DNA of 64,000 nucleotides from Lysobacterales bacterium (GTDB lineage Bacteria > Pseudomonadota > Gammaproteobacteria > Xanthomonadales > BPKI01). The translations under genes were made by a program, and so were the position numbers. Location: NCBI GenBank assembly GCA_026005055.1, contig BPKI01000001.1:1875290-1939289 (forward strand). Direction: 5' to 3'. How positions within the stretch are numbered: the stretch's first letter is position 1; each line of letters begins with the position of its first letter. The notes under the pieces are model-generated. The model searched no databases, had not been told where the DNA came from, and saw nothing but the letters and a program-made list of their open reading frames with translations. Shown here in pieces: positions 26,110 through 35,743 of this stretch.

Positions 26110-27455
26110 AGCCGCCGATCGCCATCGTCGGAGGCGGACTCGCCGGCGCATTGCTCGCCATCCTGCTTTGCCGCCGCGGCTTCTCGATCGACGTCTTCGA
26201 GAAGCGATCCGATCCTCGACTCGGCGGATGGGCCGGCGGGCGCTCGATCAATCTGGCCCTCGCCGAGCGCGGTCTGCACGCCCTCGCCCTCGCGGGCGTC
26301 CTCGATCGGGTCCTGGCGGAGGCCGTGCCGATGCGCGGGCGAATGATCCATGCGCGCGACGGCAAGAACCATTTCCAGGCGTACGGGCCTCATCCGAACG
26401 ACTTCATCCGCTCCGTTCACCGCGCTCGGCTCAATGCCACCCTGCTCGGCGCGGCCGAGGCGAGCGGTGCGCGGCTTCACTTCGGCATGAGCCTGATCGA
26501 TGGAGACCTCCGGGCCGGCCGACTGCTGTTCCGCGACGAGCTCGGCGGGCTCCACGAACGCCATGCGCAGGTGATCATCGGGGCCGATGGCATCGCCTCC
26601 GCCGTGCGCCGCCTGATCGCCCGCGAAAAGCCTTTGGGCGAGCGGCTCGATCCCCTCGACCACGGCTACAAGGAGATTCATCTGGCGCCGCGTGCGGGCG
26701 AGTTCGCGCTCGAGCCCGAGGCACTGCACATCTGGCCGCGGCTCGGCTACATGCTGATCGCATTACCGAATGCGGATCGAAGCTTCACCTGCACGCTGTT
26801 CCTGCCGCGCGTCGGCCCCGCCCCCTCCTTCGCCTGGCTCGGCTCCGCCCTGCGCGATGAGGTCGAGCAGTGGACCCGGCAAGATTTTCCCGACCTTTGC
26901 GCCCTCGTCCCTGACCTCAGCGAGCAGATCATCAGCCATCCGCTTGGTGAGCTTGGAACGCTCTGGCTCGAGCACTGGCATTTCGAAGGACGCGCGGTCC
27001 TGATCGGCGATGCCGCGCATGCGATCGTTCCCTTCCACGGACAGGGGATGAACGCCGCCTTCGAGGATTGCGCCTGGATCGCCGAGGCGATCGATCGCAC
27101 CGGCGGTGAACCCGATTGGGGGGAGCTCTTCGCGGCCTTCGCCCGAGAGCGCAAGCCGCAGGCCGATGCCATCGCCGCGATGGCGCTCGAAAACTACGAG
27201 GAAATGCGGGCCAAAGTGCTCGATCCGCGCTTCCAGCGCCAACGCGAGCTCGAGCGCGAGCTCGAGCGCCGCCATCCCGGCCGCTTCCGCTCGCGCTATG
27301 CGATGGTGATGTTCACCCGCCTGCCCTATGCCGAAGCCCGCGCACAAGGGATGCGGCAGCAGCAAATCTTCGATCGCTTCCTCGCCGACGCGACCGTCCC
27401 GGACGAGATCTTGATCCGACGCCTGGAGGAGGCTTTCGGCCTCACGCCGGGCTGA
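26106..27455 (+). CDS. kmo: kynurenine 3-monooxygenase
   Basis: FAD-dependent hydroxylation of kynurenine in tryptophan catabolism or de novo NAD synthesis. N-terminal FAD motif IAIVGGGLAGALLA, GGRSINLALAERG (~43-55), and the C-terminal GDAAHAIVPFHGQGMNAAFEDC motif (shown as GDAAHAIVPF and HGQGMNAAFEDC) typical of KMO. 449 residues. Translationally coupled to purB, which is odd metabolically; no kynureninase or tryptophan dioxygenase is in the window. Confidence 0.93.
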   Translation: MKPPIAIVGGGLAGALLAILLCRRGFSIDVFEKRSDPRLGGWAGGRSINLALAERGLHALALAGVLDRVLAEAVPMRGRMIHARDGKNHFQAYGPHPNDFIRSVHRARLNATLLGAAEASGARLHFGMSLIDGDLRAGRLLFRDELGGLHERHAQVIIGADGIASAVRRLIAREKPLGERLDPLDHGYKEIHLAPRAGEFALEPEALHIWPRLGYMLIALPNADRSFTCTLFLPRVGPAPSFAWLGSALRDEVEQWTRQDFPDLCALVPDLSEQIISHPLGELGTLWLEHWHFEGRAVLIGDAAHAIVPFHGQGMNAAFEDCAWIAEAIDRTGGEPDWGELFAAFARERKPQADAIAAMALENYEEMRAKVLDPRFQRQRELERELERRHPGRFRSRYAMVMFTRLPYAEARAQGMRQQQIFDRFLADATVPDEILIRRLEEAFGLTPG

Positions 27456-27461
27456 AAAAGC

Positions 27462-27485
27462 GAGGGGCGCCTCGCGGCGCCCCTC
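27462..27485 (-). terminator. terminator between kmo and the cold-shock gene
   Basis: Perfect 10-bp inverted repeat (27462-27471 and 27476-27485) with a 4-nt loop. Read on the minus strand it is followed by a short T-run (GCTTTTTC), placing it after the cold-shock gene; it may also stop kmo transcripts. A second small hairpin (CTCGGAACCGAG) follows at 27491-27502. Confidence 0.75.
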
Positions 27486-27510
27486 CGGTCCTCGGAACCG
27501 AGGATGGGGA

Positions 27511-27720
27511 TCAAATCTTCGTCACGTCCTCCGCCTGCGGGCCCTTCTGGCCGGGCACCACGCGAAAGCTCACGCGCTGACCCTCGCTCAGGGTACGGAA
27601 ACCCGAGCCGCTGATGGCCCGGAAGTGAACGAAGACATCCGGCCCGTTGTCACGGGAGATGAAACCGAAGCCCTTGGCCTCGTTGAACCATTTGACGGTG
27701 CCGGTCTCGCGATCGGACAT
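27511..27720 (-). CDS. cold-shock domain protein (CspA family)
   Basis: 69-residue OB-fold single-strand nucleic acid binding protein. RNP1 KGFGFISR and RNP2 VFVHFRAI are both present, and it starts [14 protein letters not shown]. Long untranslated leader upstream (see 27721-27880) fits CspA-type regulation. Other in-frame sequence upstream belongs to the hydrolase gene in another frame. Confidence 0.95.
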   Translation of the reverse strand: MSDRETGTVKWFNEAKGFGFISRDNGPDVFVHFRAISGSGFRTLSEGQRVSFRVVPGQKGPQAEDVTKI

Positions 27721-27880
27721 GGGTACTACACTCCACTCAAACACGGAAAACACCGTCCCTTGCGGGACGCACTCACTGGTGTTGCAGGGAAGCGGCGGGA
27801 GCGGTGGAACGGATCGCGGAACGGCGATGCATTCGGCCACGGCCGCAGCGTGACCTTGCAGCAACAGCGCGACGAGTATA
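27721..27880 (-). promoter_or_regulatory. promoter -10 and long 5' leader of the cold-shock gene
   Basis: On the minus strand TATACT (27880-27875) lies ~155 bp upstream of the csp ATG, with no good -35. The implied leader of ~145 nt contains a small hairpin (GTCCC/GGGAC, 27755-27768). Long structured leaders act as temperature sensors in cspA mRNAs; that function is inferred here. Confidence 0.4.
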
Positions 27881-27922
27881 GCCGAACTCGCAACGGCTTG
27901 GCGCGAAAGCGTCCAGCTGCGC

Positions 27923-28876
27923 TCACTCTTCCCGGCGCAAGGGCTGCGAGCGGATGCTTTCGGAGAGAAACCCGAGCAGCGCGTCGTGAAAGGCTTGCGG
28001 ATGGGTTTCCATGGGATTGTGAGCCGCCTCCTCGATCCATGCGATGCGCGCGGAGGGAAAACGCGCAAGGAAACGCTCGGCGACTTGCGGAGGCACCCAG
28101 CGATCTTCCCGCCCCCAAATGAGCAAGGTCGGTTGGTCCCATCGCCCACCACCGCCGCCATAAAAGCCAAAGGCGAAGACCGCGCCTGCCGTGCCGGCGA
28201 TCTTGAGCGGCCTGAGATAGCCCTCGACCTCCTCGGCCGTCGCCGGCCGACCGTAGGCCGAGGAGAGTGATCTCGCGAACGACTCGCGCCCGAGCAGACG
28301 CCAATGGGCAAAGAGTTCCGCGTAGCGAGAAAAAGGCGGGTACGACAACAAACCGAACAGGCCACGCCCTGCCCGCCGCCCCTGCGGCACCCCATCCACC
28401 AGCACCAACGCGAAGGCGCGACTTCCCAAGCGTTCGGCGAGCAGGGAAGCGACCGAGGCACCCATCGAGTGCCCGATCGCCGCGACGGGATCAGGGCCTC
28501 CCACGCGATCGGCAAGCTCCACGAGGCATGTTGCGAGGTCCCCTCGCGGCTTTCGCCGCTCGCTGTAGCCCCACGGAGGAAGATCGATCGCGATCGCATC
28601 GAAGCCGGCATCGGCCAAGGCCGGGCCGGTGTAGCGCCAGGAAAAGCTCGAGCCGCCGAGGCCATGCAGAAGGATCGCCCGGCCGCGCGCGAACCAGCCC
28701 GCGCGCCAGACCTGGACATGCCACCGGATCCCGCAAGCCTCCACCATCTCGCCGTTCGGGAAAGGCGAGGCACCCGGCCAAGGCTCGCGTTCGGGCAAGG
28801 GAACGAGGTAGGGGAGCAACGCGAGACCTAAGACCGCCGCAGCCGATGCCATCAGGAATCGCTTCAAAGCCGACAC
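27923..28876 (-). CDS. alpha/beta hydrolase, membrane-anchored
   Basis: 317 residues with an N-terminal hydrophobic anchor ([18 protein letters not shown]). Oxyanion region [12 protein letters not shown] (~69-80), nucleophile GHSMG (Ser137), acid in [11 protein letters not shown] and His in [12 protein letters not shown] near the end. Substrate cannot be inferred. It lies 200 bp upstream of csp on the same strand. Confidence 0.87.
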   Translation of the reverse strand: MSALKRFLMASAAAVLGLALLPYLVPLPEREPWPGASPFPNGEMVEACGIRWHVQVWRAGWFARGRAILLHGLGGSSFSWRYTGPALADAGFDAIAIDLPPWGYSERRKPRGDLATCLVELADRVGGPDPVAAIGHSMGASVASLLAERLGSRAFALVLVDGVPQGRRAGRGLFGLLSYPPFSRYAELFAHWRLLGRESFARSLSSAYGRPATAEEVEGYLRPLKIAGTAGAVFAFGFYGGGGGRWDQPTLLIWGREDRWVPPQVAERFLARFPSARIAWIEEAAHNPMETHPQAFHDALLGFLSESIRSQPLRREE

Positions 28877-28947
28877 GGTGCAGATGCTAGGGCATCCGTC
28901 GGCAGAGCGCGCGCACGAGGCCCCATGAGGAGCCGCGCTGCAAACCC

Positions 28948-29760
28948 TCAGCGTGTGGCCGCGAACGAAGGCGGCGCTCCGTCATCCGACTCGCGGGCCG
29001 GCCACGCCTCGCCGGCGAGCGCCTCCCGGCTGGCGTGGAAGGTGGCATAGCCAAGCCAAGGGACGATCCCGGCCAACCCGATAAGGGCGAGGGCGATCCC
29101 GAGCAAGGCCGAGATCAGGATGACCGAAGCCCAAACGATGCTCGCCCCCGGGTTGGCGAACACCGCGCGTACGCTCGAGAGAACCGCGATCGTCATGTCC
29201 ACGCGGCGGTCGGCGACCAAGGGCAAGGAAAAAGCCGACGCCGCGAAGACCAAAGCGGCGAAGATCGCCCCGACGGCGGCGATCACGACCAGGAACCCAA
29301 GCCAGGACCCGATCCCCGCATCCGCCTCGGCAGGGAAAAACACATGCGCCAGCGAGACTGCCCGGATCCACAGCAAAGCCACCACGAAGAGCACGATCGC
29401 GAGCACCATCGCCTCGCCGAGGGTGCGCCGCGCGAGCCCAATCACGCCGCGGCATGTCGGCCTGCGCCCGGCCAGCCTCGCGCGGGGAACCTCGTAGCAA
29501 GCGATCGCGAGCAAGGGCCCGACGAAGACGAAAGCGGAAAGACCGGCGAGCAGGGCCACGCCGCCGCCGAGCAGGAAGAAGAGCCCCGAGAGCGCCAGGC
29601 TGATCGCGACCACGACGAGGCCCAAGCCCAGGCTGATGGCCGGTGCCGCGCGCAGGTCCTCCAAGCCACGTCCCAACCAACCAAAAGGCGCCCATGGCCG
29701 AAGTCGCCGGTAAGGCACCAAGCGCTCGCTTTCCTCGGGTTGCTGATCGCTCCCGCTCAT
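28948..29760 (-). CDS. DUF2189 integral membrane protein
   Basis: 270 residues with about six membrane helices. The RLRPWAPFGWLGRGLEDLRA start and FVGPLLAIACYEVPR segment (~80-95) are typical of DUF2189. Function unknown. Divergent from the tsaC/sua5 gene with ~70 bp between the ATGs. Confidence 0.82.
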   Translation of the reverse strand: MSGSDQQPEESERLVPYRRLRPWAPFGWLGRGLEDLRAAPAISLGLGLVVVAISLALSGLFFLLGGGVALLAGLSAFVFVGPLLAIACYEVPRARLAGRRPTCRGVIGLARRTLGEAMVLAIVLFVVALLWIRAVSLAHVFFPAEADAGIGSWLGFLVVIAAVGAIFAALVFAASAFSLPLVADRRVDMTIAVLSSVRAVFANPGASIVWASVILISALLGIALALIGLAGIVPWLGYATFHASREALAGEAWPARESDDGAPPSFAATR

Positions 29761-29831
29761 GCCGCTCTGCCCAGCGATCCTCCCGCGCGCTATTCTCCGA
29801 CCTCTGCGCTTCTCGCGCCCAGCGCCCAACG

Positions 29832-30773
29832 ATGTCGTTGTCCGCCGACGCCCTGTCCCGGGCTCTCGCCGCCCTCGCCGCCGGCGAGTGCATCGGGCTT
29901 CCCACCGAAACGGTCTATGGGCTCGCCGCCGACGCCGAGAACCCGGAAGCGATCCGGAAAGTCTTCGCGCGCAAGGGCCGACCCGCCGACCATCCTCTCA
30001 TCCTTCACCTCGGGGCGGTCGGCTGGATGGAACGGTATGCCCGAGACATCCCCGCCCAAGCATTCGACCTCGCCGAGCGCTTCTGGCCAGGCCCCCTCAC
30101 CTTGGTGCTCGAGCGCGGCGCGGCCGTTCCCCTGGAGGCCACCGGAGGACAGGACACGGTCGCGCTGCGCATGCCCGACCATGCGCTCGCGCTCGAGGTG
30201 TTGCGCCGATTCGGCCGAGCCCTGGTCGCGCCATCGGCCAACCGTTTCGGCGGCCTCAGCCCCACCCGCGCCGAGCACGTGCGCGAGGCCTTCCCGGACC
30301 TCATCGTCCTCGACGGCGGGCCGTGCCGGCACGGCATCGAGAGCACGATCCTCGATCTGAGCCGCGAGCCACCCCTCATTCTCCGTCCCGGCGCCATTCC
30401 GCGCCACGCCCTCGAGACCGTCATCGGCAAGCTGCCCATCGCCGCCGAGGTGCCGCGTCCGCGCGTTCCCGGTGGCCTTCCCCGCCACTACGCGCCCGAG
30501 ACGCCCATTCGGCTCCTCCCTCGCGAAGCCCTCTCGAGCACGACGGGGGGAAGCCTCGTCCTCGCCATCGGGACGCTGCCCGAGGGCCTATCTGGTATCG
30601 CCCTGCCGAACGATCCCAGCGCGTACGCCCAGCGACTCTACGCCGCCCTGCGCGAGCTCGACCGCGCCGGCGCGGCCTCGATCCTGGTCGAGCTGCCGCC
30701 GAACGAACCCGCCTGGGAAGCCATCCAGGATCGTCTGCGCCGCGCGGCCGCGACGCCGGATCGGGCATCATGA
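29832..30773 (+). CDS. L-threonylcarbamoyladenylate synthase (Sua5 type)
   Basis: Makes threonylcarbamoyl-AMP for the universal t6A37 tRNA modification. N-terminal YrdC domain with GECIGLPTETVYGLAADA (~18-35), KGRPADHPL and SANRFGGLSPT; a linker and a C-terminal Sua5 domain follow (RVPGGLPRHYAPETP from ~215), so this is the long Sua5 form (313 residues) rather than the short TsaC. Linked to tcdA, which acts later on the same modified base, two genes downstream. Confidence 0.94.
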   Translation: MSLSADALSRALAALAAGECIGLPTETVYGLAADAENPEAIRKVFARKGRPADHPLILHLGAVGWMERYARDIPAQAFDLAERFWPGPLTLVLERGAAVPLEATGGQDTVALRMPDHALALEVLRRFGRALVAPSANRFGGLSPTRAEHVREAFPDLIVLDGGPCRHGIESTILDLSREPPLILRPGAIPRHALETVIGKLPIAAEVPRPRVPGGLPRHYAPETPIRLLPREALSSTTGGSLVLAIGTLPEGLSGIALPNDPSAYAQRLYAALRELDRAGAASILVELPPNEPAWEAIQDRLRRAAATPDRAS

Positions 30774-33244
30774 GCCTTCCCCGCGAAAACGTTCCGCCGA
30801 CGATGCCCATCCTGCTGCTGCTTGGCCTTCTTGCTTGGGCGAATCTCGCCCGAGCCGAAGCCGACGCCCTCCTCATCGCCGAGCTGCTCGCTGCGGACAG
30901 CCCGCTCTCGGTGTACGCGATACGCGAGCGCAAGGAGGCGGCGAACCTCGAGCAGGCGCTCCTCGCCGCGCTCCGCCGTGAGCCGCCCGAGGAAGGCCGG
31001 CGCATCCTCTTTCCGGGTCATTCGCGCGCCTGGCGGACCATCGAAATCGCGAAGGCGCGCGAAGGGGGTCTTTGGGCGATCTACCTCGAAGCCGACCGAT
31101 TCATGCGGCCGCGCCTGCGCCTCTCCGGGCTACGCGAGCCGCTGCTTTGGCTTGGCGAACGCAGGCTCGAAGCCAAGGAGGGTGAGGTCGAGCTTCGCCT
31201 CACCCGCGGTGTCCATCGCCTGCTGCTCCTTCACTCAGGAGCCGAGGGCGAGACCGAGCCCTCGCTTCGCCTCTCCGGCGAGCGCCTGCCGCGCTTGCGT
31301 CTCGCGCCCTCCGGATTCGTGGAACCTGAGCGTTTGACCAATGCGCGCACCGCCGAGCGGCTGGCGATGGATCCGGCGGGACGCTGGCTCGCCGTCGCCT
31401 ATCGACGGCGCGAGGAGACCACGGGCGAAACCGATCGCTGGCTGGCGATCTATGCCCTTCCGGAGGGCACGCTGCACACGAGCCTGCCGGTGGCCGCGGA
31501 CGCGCTGGCCTTCTCCAACGCGGGCCGGCTCGCGATCGTGAGCGGCGAGGCCTTGCTGCTCCTCGATCCGCTCAGTGGCGAACTCAAGACGCTCCTGCGC
31601 AAGCGAAAAGGGCTCGCGAACCCGCGTTGGCTTGGCGATGAGACCTTGCTCTTCCTCGCCTCCGAGCCGCTCGAAGGGACCGAGCCCAAGGGCTTGAAGC
31701 GCTTGACCGCCCTCGAGGACCGCTGGCCGGAATTCCGCGCTCCCAAGCAGCTCTTCCGCGTCCATCCGGAAAGCGGCCTCATCCTGCCCCTCAGCGCCCG
31801 CCCGCTCGGGGTGGATCTGCTCGACGTGCATCCGAAAGAGGCGCGGGTCCTGCTCGGCGAGCGCCTGATCGACTACGAAGAACCGCCGCACGAGCGTTTC
31901 CGGGTGTTCGAGCTCGACTTGGCGAACGGTGCCGAACGAGAACTCGCCCGTCCGCGTCAGCTCGAGGCCTGGCGCTATCGCGAGGACGGTGGCTTCTTCG
32001 TCCTCGCCGGTCCCAATGCCTTCGCCGGCGGCTGTCGCGAGGAAGGCCTCGAGGTCGCCAACGACTACGAGCATGAACTCTTCGCCCTCAACCCCGCGGG
32101 AGGCTTCGAGCGTTGCCTGAGCCTCGACTTCGCACCCTCGATCGCGCGGCTCGAACGCGCCGGGCGCGGCTGGCTGGCCAGCGCACACGATGGCGACCGA
32201 GTGCGCCTCTACGCGATAGCCGCCTCCGGGCGTTTCGAGCCTTTGCCGCTGGCCATCGAGGTCATCGAGGATTTCGCGGCCGATGCCGAGGGGCGTCTGA
32301 TCGCAGCGCTCGGAAGCGGCGCCGCCCTGCCACAGCGCATCGAGTTGCTGCGCGGCAACCGCAGCCGCGTGCTCTTCGACGGGACCGAGGATTACCGCCG
32401 GCTCACCCTCGGCGAAGTCCGCGATTTCCGCTTCAGGGCCCGCGACGGGCTCAGTATCGACGGCCGCTACTACCTGCCGCCGGATTTCTCGGCCGATCGC
32501 CGCTATCCCCTGATCGTCTATTGGTACGGCGGCACCTTGCCGGTCAGCCGCGCCTTCACCGGCCGCTACCCCTTTCACCTCTGGGCGGCGCATGGCTACG
32601 TCGTCTACGTCCTTCAGCCGCGCGGCACCATCGGTTACGGCCAGCGTTTCTCCGCATGGCATGTCAACGCCTGGGGCAAGGAGACCGCCGAGGACATCCT
32701 CGAAGGGGTCGAGGCCTTCGTCCGCGCCCACTCCTTCGTCGATCCGGAGCGGATCGGAGGCATCGGGGCGAGTTACGGCGGCTTCATGAGCATGTACCTC
32801 GCCACCCGAAGCGAGCGTTTCCGGGCGCTCGTCGCCCACGCCGGCATCAGCCTGCTGCCCGCCTACTGGGGCGAGGGCTTCTGGGGCTACAGCTACTCCG
32901 GCATCGCGAGCCGCGGCAGCTTCCCCTGGAATGCGCGCGAGCTCTACGTCGAGCAAAGCCCGCTCTTCTCCGCCGATCGCATCCGCACGCCGCTGCTTTT
33001 GCTCACCGGCAACCAGGATCGCAACGTCCCTCCCGGCGAAAGTCATGCGATATTCACCGCCCTCAAGCTGCTCGGCCGCGAGGTCGAACTGATCGAAGTC
33101 GAGGGCGAGGACCATTGGATCCTCGATCCGGTGAAACGCTACGCCTGGTGGGAGGCGATGCTCGCTTGGTTCGACCGTCACCTCAAAGGGGAAGGGGAGT
33201 GGTGGCGGCAACTCTTTCCCGAACGCCCGGGGATCGCGCCATGA
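30770..33244 (+). CDS. S9 family (prolyl oligopeptidase/DPP-IV-like) peptidase
   Basis: 824 residues from the ATG that overlaps the preceding stop; residue 12 Met (30803) gives a cleaner signal peptide (MPILLLLGLLAWANLARA). Beta-propeller-like middle region, then an alpha/beta-hydrolase domain with Ser668 (GIGASYGGFMS), Asp750 (GNQDRNVPPGES) and His782 (GEDHWILDP). Predicted periplasmic peptidase releasing dipeptides or acyl groups. Same operon as sua5 and yceH (ATGA overlaps on both sides). Confidence 0.9.
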   Translation: MSLPRENVPPTMPILLLLGLLAWANLARAEADALLIAELLAADSPLSVYAIRERKEAANLEQALLAALRREPPEEGRRILFPGHSRAWRTIEIAKAREGGLWAIYLEADRFMRPRLRLSGLREPLLWLGERRLEAKEGEVELRLTRGVHRLLLLHSGAEGETEPSLRLSGERLPRLRLAPSGFVEPERLTNARTAERLAMDPAGRWLAVAYRRREETTGETDRWLAIYALPEGTLHTSLPVAADALAFSNAGRLAIVSGEALLLLDPLSGELKTLLRKRKGLANPRWLGDETLLFLASEPLEGTEPKGLKRLTALEDRWPEFRAPKQLFRVHPESGLILPLSARPLGVDLLDVHPKEARVLLGERLIDYEEPPHERFRVFELDLANGAERELARPRQLEAWRYREDGGFFVLAGPNAFAGGCREEGLEVANDYEHELFALNPAGGFERCLSLDFAPSIARLERAGRGWLASAHDGDRVRLYAIAASGRFEPLPLAIEVIEDFAADAEGRLIAALGSGAALPQRIELLRGNRSRVLFDGTEDYRRLTLGEVRDFRFRARDGLSIDGRYYLPPDFSADRRYPLIVYWYGGTLPVSRAFTGRYPFHLWAAHGYVVYVLQPRGTIGYGQRFSAWHVNAWGKETAEDILEGVEAFVRAHSFVDPERIGGIGASYGGFMSMYLATRSERFRALVAHAGISLLPAYWGEGFWGYSYSGIASRGSFPWNARELYVEQSPLFSADRIRTPLLLLTGNQDRNVPPGESHAIFTALKLLGREVELIEVEGEDHWILDPVKRYAWWEAMLAWFDRHLKGEGEWWRQLFPERPGIAP

Positions 33245-33873
33245 GCGAAACGCTGTTTCCGCTCCACCCCCACGAAGCGCGCGCCCTCGCCGTGCTCGTC
33301 GAGAAGGAGCATCTGACGCCGGAGCAGTATCCGCTGACCGCCAACGCGGTCATGCTCGCCTGCAATCAGAAGAGCGCGCGCGAGCCGGTCATGAACTTGA
33401 GCGAAGGCGAGGTCGGCCATGCGCTGCGCAGGCTGGAGGACCGCGGTCTGGTCCAGGTGGTCCACGGCGCCCGGGCGCTGCGCTACCGGCACCGCCTCGG
33501 TGAACGGCTCTCCCTGCCGGTCGCGCAGAGAGTGGCCCTGGCCATCCTCATCCTGCGCGGGCCGCAGACCGTCGCCGAGTTGATGGCGCACGCCGAGCGA
33601 CTCCATCGCTTCGCCGACGTCGAGGAGGCCGCCGCGGTGTTGGATCGCCTGGCTCGCCGTGATCCTCCGCTCGCCGTCCAACTCCCGCGCGCGGCCGGGC
33701 AGCGCGAGCCGCGTTTCGCCCACCGGCTTTGCGGCGATCCCGCTCCGCCGGGGCCCGAACCATCGCCCGAGCCAGAGGATGCGCTCGCGGTGCGCATCGC
33801 CCGTCTCGAACAGCGCCTCTCCGAGCTCGAGCGTCGGATCGCCGAGCTGCTCTCGGGCGCGAAGTCCACCTAG
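33241..33873 (+). CDS. yceH: YceH/DUF480 family protein
   Basis: 210 residues; two winged-helix modules. LHPHEARALAVLVEKEHLTPEQYPLT (family start, shown as HEARALAVLVEKEHLT then EQYPLT) and NLSEGEVGHALRRLED match DUF480. Conserved but uncharacterised. The tail (residues ~180-210) is a short coiled coil. Overlaps the convergent tcdA stop by 4 bp. Confidence 0.92.
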   Translation: MSETLFPLHPHEARALAVLVEKEHLTPEQYPLTANAVMLACNQKSAREPVMNLSEGEVGHALRRLEDRGLVQVVHGARALRYRHRLGERLSLPVAQRVALAILILRGPQTVAELMAHAERLHRFADVEEAAAVLDRLARRDPPLAVQLPRAAGQREPRFAHRLCGDPAPPGPEPSPEPEDALAVRIARLEQRLSELERRIAELLSGAKST

Positions 33874-34640
33874 GTCCCCAGGGCGGAGGCTTCCAGCGCG
33901 CTTCCCTGCCCTCCTTCGGCGAGCAGCAGGCGCAGGATCTCCCCCGCGGCGATCAGGCCCATGCTCGCCGTCACGTGCATCGCCGAGCCGAGCGCGCCGC
34001 GGCAGTCGAGGCGTCCGCCGGCTTCGCAGCCGCCGCGGCGGAGCGGTTCGCGGGAAAAGACGGCGCGTATCCCGAAAGAGCGGCCACGTGGAAAGCCGTA
34101 TTCTCGCCGCAGCCGGCGTCTGAGCTCGGCGAGCAGAGGGTCCTGCTCGCTCGCCCCGAGGTCCGCGACCTCGATGGCGGTGGGGTCCGTCTTGCCGCCG
34201 GCGGCTCCGCAGACCACGAGCGGGATGTCCCTCTCCCGGCAGTACGCGGCGAGCGCCGCCTTCGCCTTGAGCTGATCGCAGGCGTCGAGCACCGCATCGG
34301 GACCAGGCTCGAGCAAGTCCCCGAGGTTTCCCGGAAGCAGGAAGGCTTGCACAGGGACCAGCGCGAGCCGGGGATGGATCGCGCGGAGCCGCTCGCCGAG
34401 AACCGCGACCTTCGGCTTGCCGTAAGCGCCCTCGAGCGCCTGGACCTGCCGGTTGGTGTTGCTCACGCAGACCTCATCGCCATCGATCAGCGTGAGCCCG
34501 CCGACGGCGCTGCGCGCCAATGCCTCGGCCGCCCACCCTCCGACCCCGCCGACGCCCACGACCGTCACCCGTGCGGAACCGAGGCGCGCAAGCGCCCCCG
34601 GACCGTAAAGCCGCTCGATGCCCGCGAAGCGCTCCTCCAC
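33870..34640 (-). CDS. tcdA: tRNA threonylcarbamoyladenosine dehydratase TcdA
   Basis: Converts t6A37 to the cyclic ct6A form in an ATP-dependent, E1-like reaction. ERFAGIERLYGPGALARL start, nucleotide-binding VTVVGVGGVGGWAAEALARS (~24-43), LIDGDEVCVSNTNRQ and CGAAGGKTDPT (~155) match the CsdL/TcdA family. GTG start at 34640, 5 bp after the pheA stop, gives ~256 residues. The long open frame further upstream is antiparallel/other-frame read of pheA. Confidence 0.92.
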   Translation of the reverse strand: MEERFAGIERLYGPGALARLGSARVTVVGVGGVGGWAAEALARSAVGGLTLIDGDEVCVSNTNRQVQALEGAYGKPKVAVLGERLRAIHPRLALVPVQAFLLPGNLGDLLEPGPDAVLDACDQLKAKAALAAYCRERDIPLVVCGAAGGKTDPTAIEVADLGASEQDPLLAELRRRLRREYGFPRGRSFGIRAVFSREPLRRGGCEAGGRLDCRGALGSAMHVTASMGLIAAGEILRLLLAEGGQGSALEASALGT

Positions 34641-34645
34641 CGGAT

Positions 34646-35743
34646 TCAGAGGATCGCCTTCGGGTAGGAGCCGAGCACCTTGAGCATCGAGGCCGCCGGG
34701 CCGAGCTCGGCGAGCGCACCCTTGAGCGGCTCTTCCTCCACGTGCCCCTCCACGTCGATGAAGAAGGCGTAGTCCCATTTGCCGCTGCGGGTCGGACGGG
34801 ACTCGATCCTGGTCATGCTGATGCCTCGCCGGGCCAGAGGCTCGAGCAGATGATAGAGCGCACCCGGCTGGTCCTTGACCGTGAGCAGCAGCGAACTCTT
34901 GTCGTGCCCGCTCGGCGGGAAAGGCTCGCGTCCGAGCACCAGGAACCGCGTCGTGTTGTCGGGGCGGTCCTCGATCGGTCCCGCCAGCACCCGAAGCCCA
35001 TAGATCCGCGCCGCCGTCTCGCCGGCGATCGCAGCCGCGTCCTCGGCGTTGCGGGCACGCCGCGCCGCCTCGGCATTGCTCGCCACCGCGATCCGCTCGG
35101 CCTTCGGCAGATGCTGGCGCAACCAGTGACGGCACTGCGCCAGCGACTGAGGATGGGAGTAGACCCGCTCGATGGCCGCAAGATCGCTGTTGCGACCGAG
35201 CAGGTATTGGTGGATGCGAAGCTCGACCTCCCCGCAGATCCTGAGCGGGGAGATCATGAACATGTCGAGGGTGGACTGCACCGATCCCTCGGCCGAGTTC
35301 TCCACCGGTACGATGCCGAAATCAGCATGTCCGGCCTCGACCTCCTGGAACACCTCCTCGATGGAGCCGAGCGGCAGGGCCCGCGCCGAATGCCCGAAAT
35401 GCTTGCGCAGCGCCATCTCGGAGAAGGTGCCCTCCGGACCGAGATAGCCCACGGCGAGGGGTTCCTGCTGGGCCAGGCAGGCGGACATGATCTCGCGAAA
35501 AAGCCGGACCATTTCCTCGTCCGAGAGGGGGCCGCGATTGCGGTCGATCACGCCCCTGAGCACCTGCGCCTCGCGCTCGGGACGGTAATAATCCACCGCC
35601 CGCGCGAGTTCGCCCTTGGCCTTGCCGACCATGCGCGCGTATCGCGCCCGTTCGGAAATGAGCTCCTGGATGCGCCGATCGATCTCGTCGATGCGCGCCC
35701 GGATCTCGAGGAGGCTCTCCGCGCCGCGATCGGTCTCGCTCAC
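34646..35743 (-). CDS. pheA: bifunctional chorismate mutase/prephenate dehydratase
   Basis: 365 residues. N-terminal AroQ chorismate mutase helix (LLEIRARIDEIDRRIQELI), then prephenate dehydratase (GYLGPEGTFSEMALRKHFG; NSAEGSVQSTLDMF; SRP-equivalent NTTRFLVLG) and a C-terminal ACT domain (LLLTVKDQPGALYHLL; ESRPTRSGKWDY) for phenylalanine feedback. GTG start at 35743 overlaps the serA stop (GTGA). Confidence 0.95.
   Translation of the reverse strand: MSETDRGAESLLEIRARIDEIDRRIQELISERARYARMVGKAKGELARAVDYYRPEREAQVLRGVIDRNRGPLSDEEMVRLFREIMSACLAQQEPLAVGYLGPEGTFSEMALRKHFGHSARALPLGSIEEVFQEVEAGHADFGIVPVENSAEGSVQSTLDMFMISPLRICGEVELRIHQYLLGRNSDLAAIERVYSHPQSLAQCRHWLRQHLPKAERIAVASNAEAARRARNAEDAAAIAGETAARIYGLRVLAGPIEDRPDNTTRFLVLGREPFPPSGHDKSSLLLTVKDQPGALYHLLEPLARRGISMTRIESRPTRSGKWDYAFFIDVEGHVEEEPLKGALAELGPAASMLKVLGSYPKAIL

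Noticed and set aside
31235..33211. 658-codon open frame on the minus strand
   Set aside because: Antisense of the S9 peptidase.
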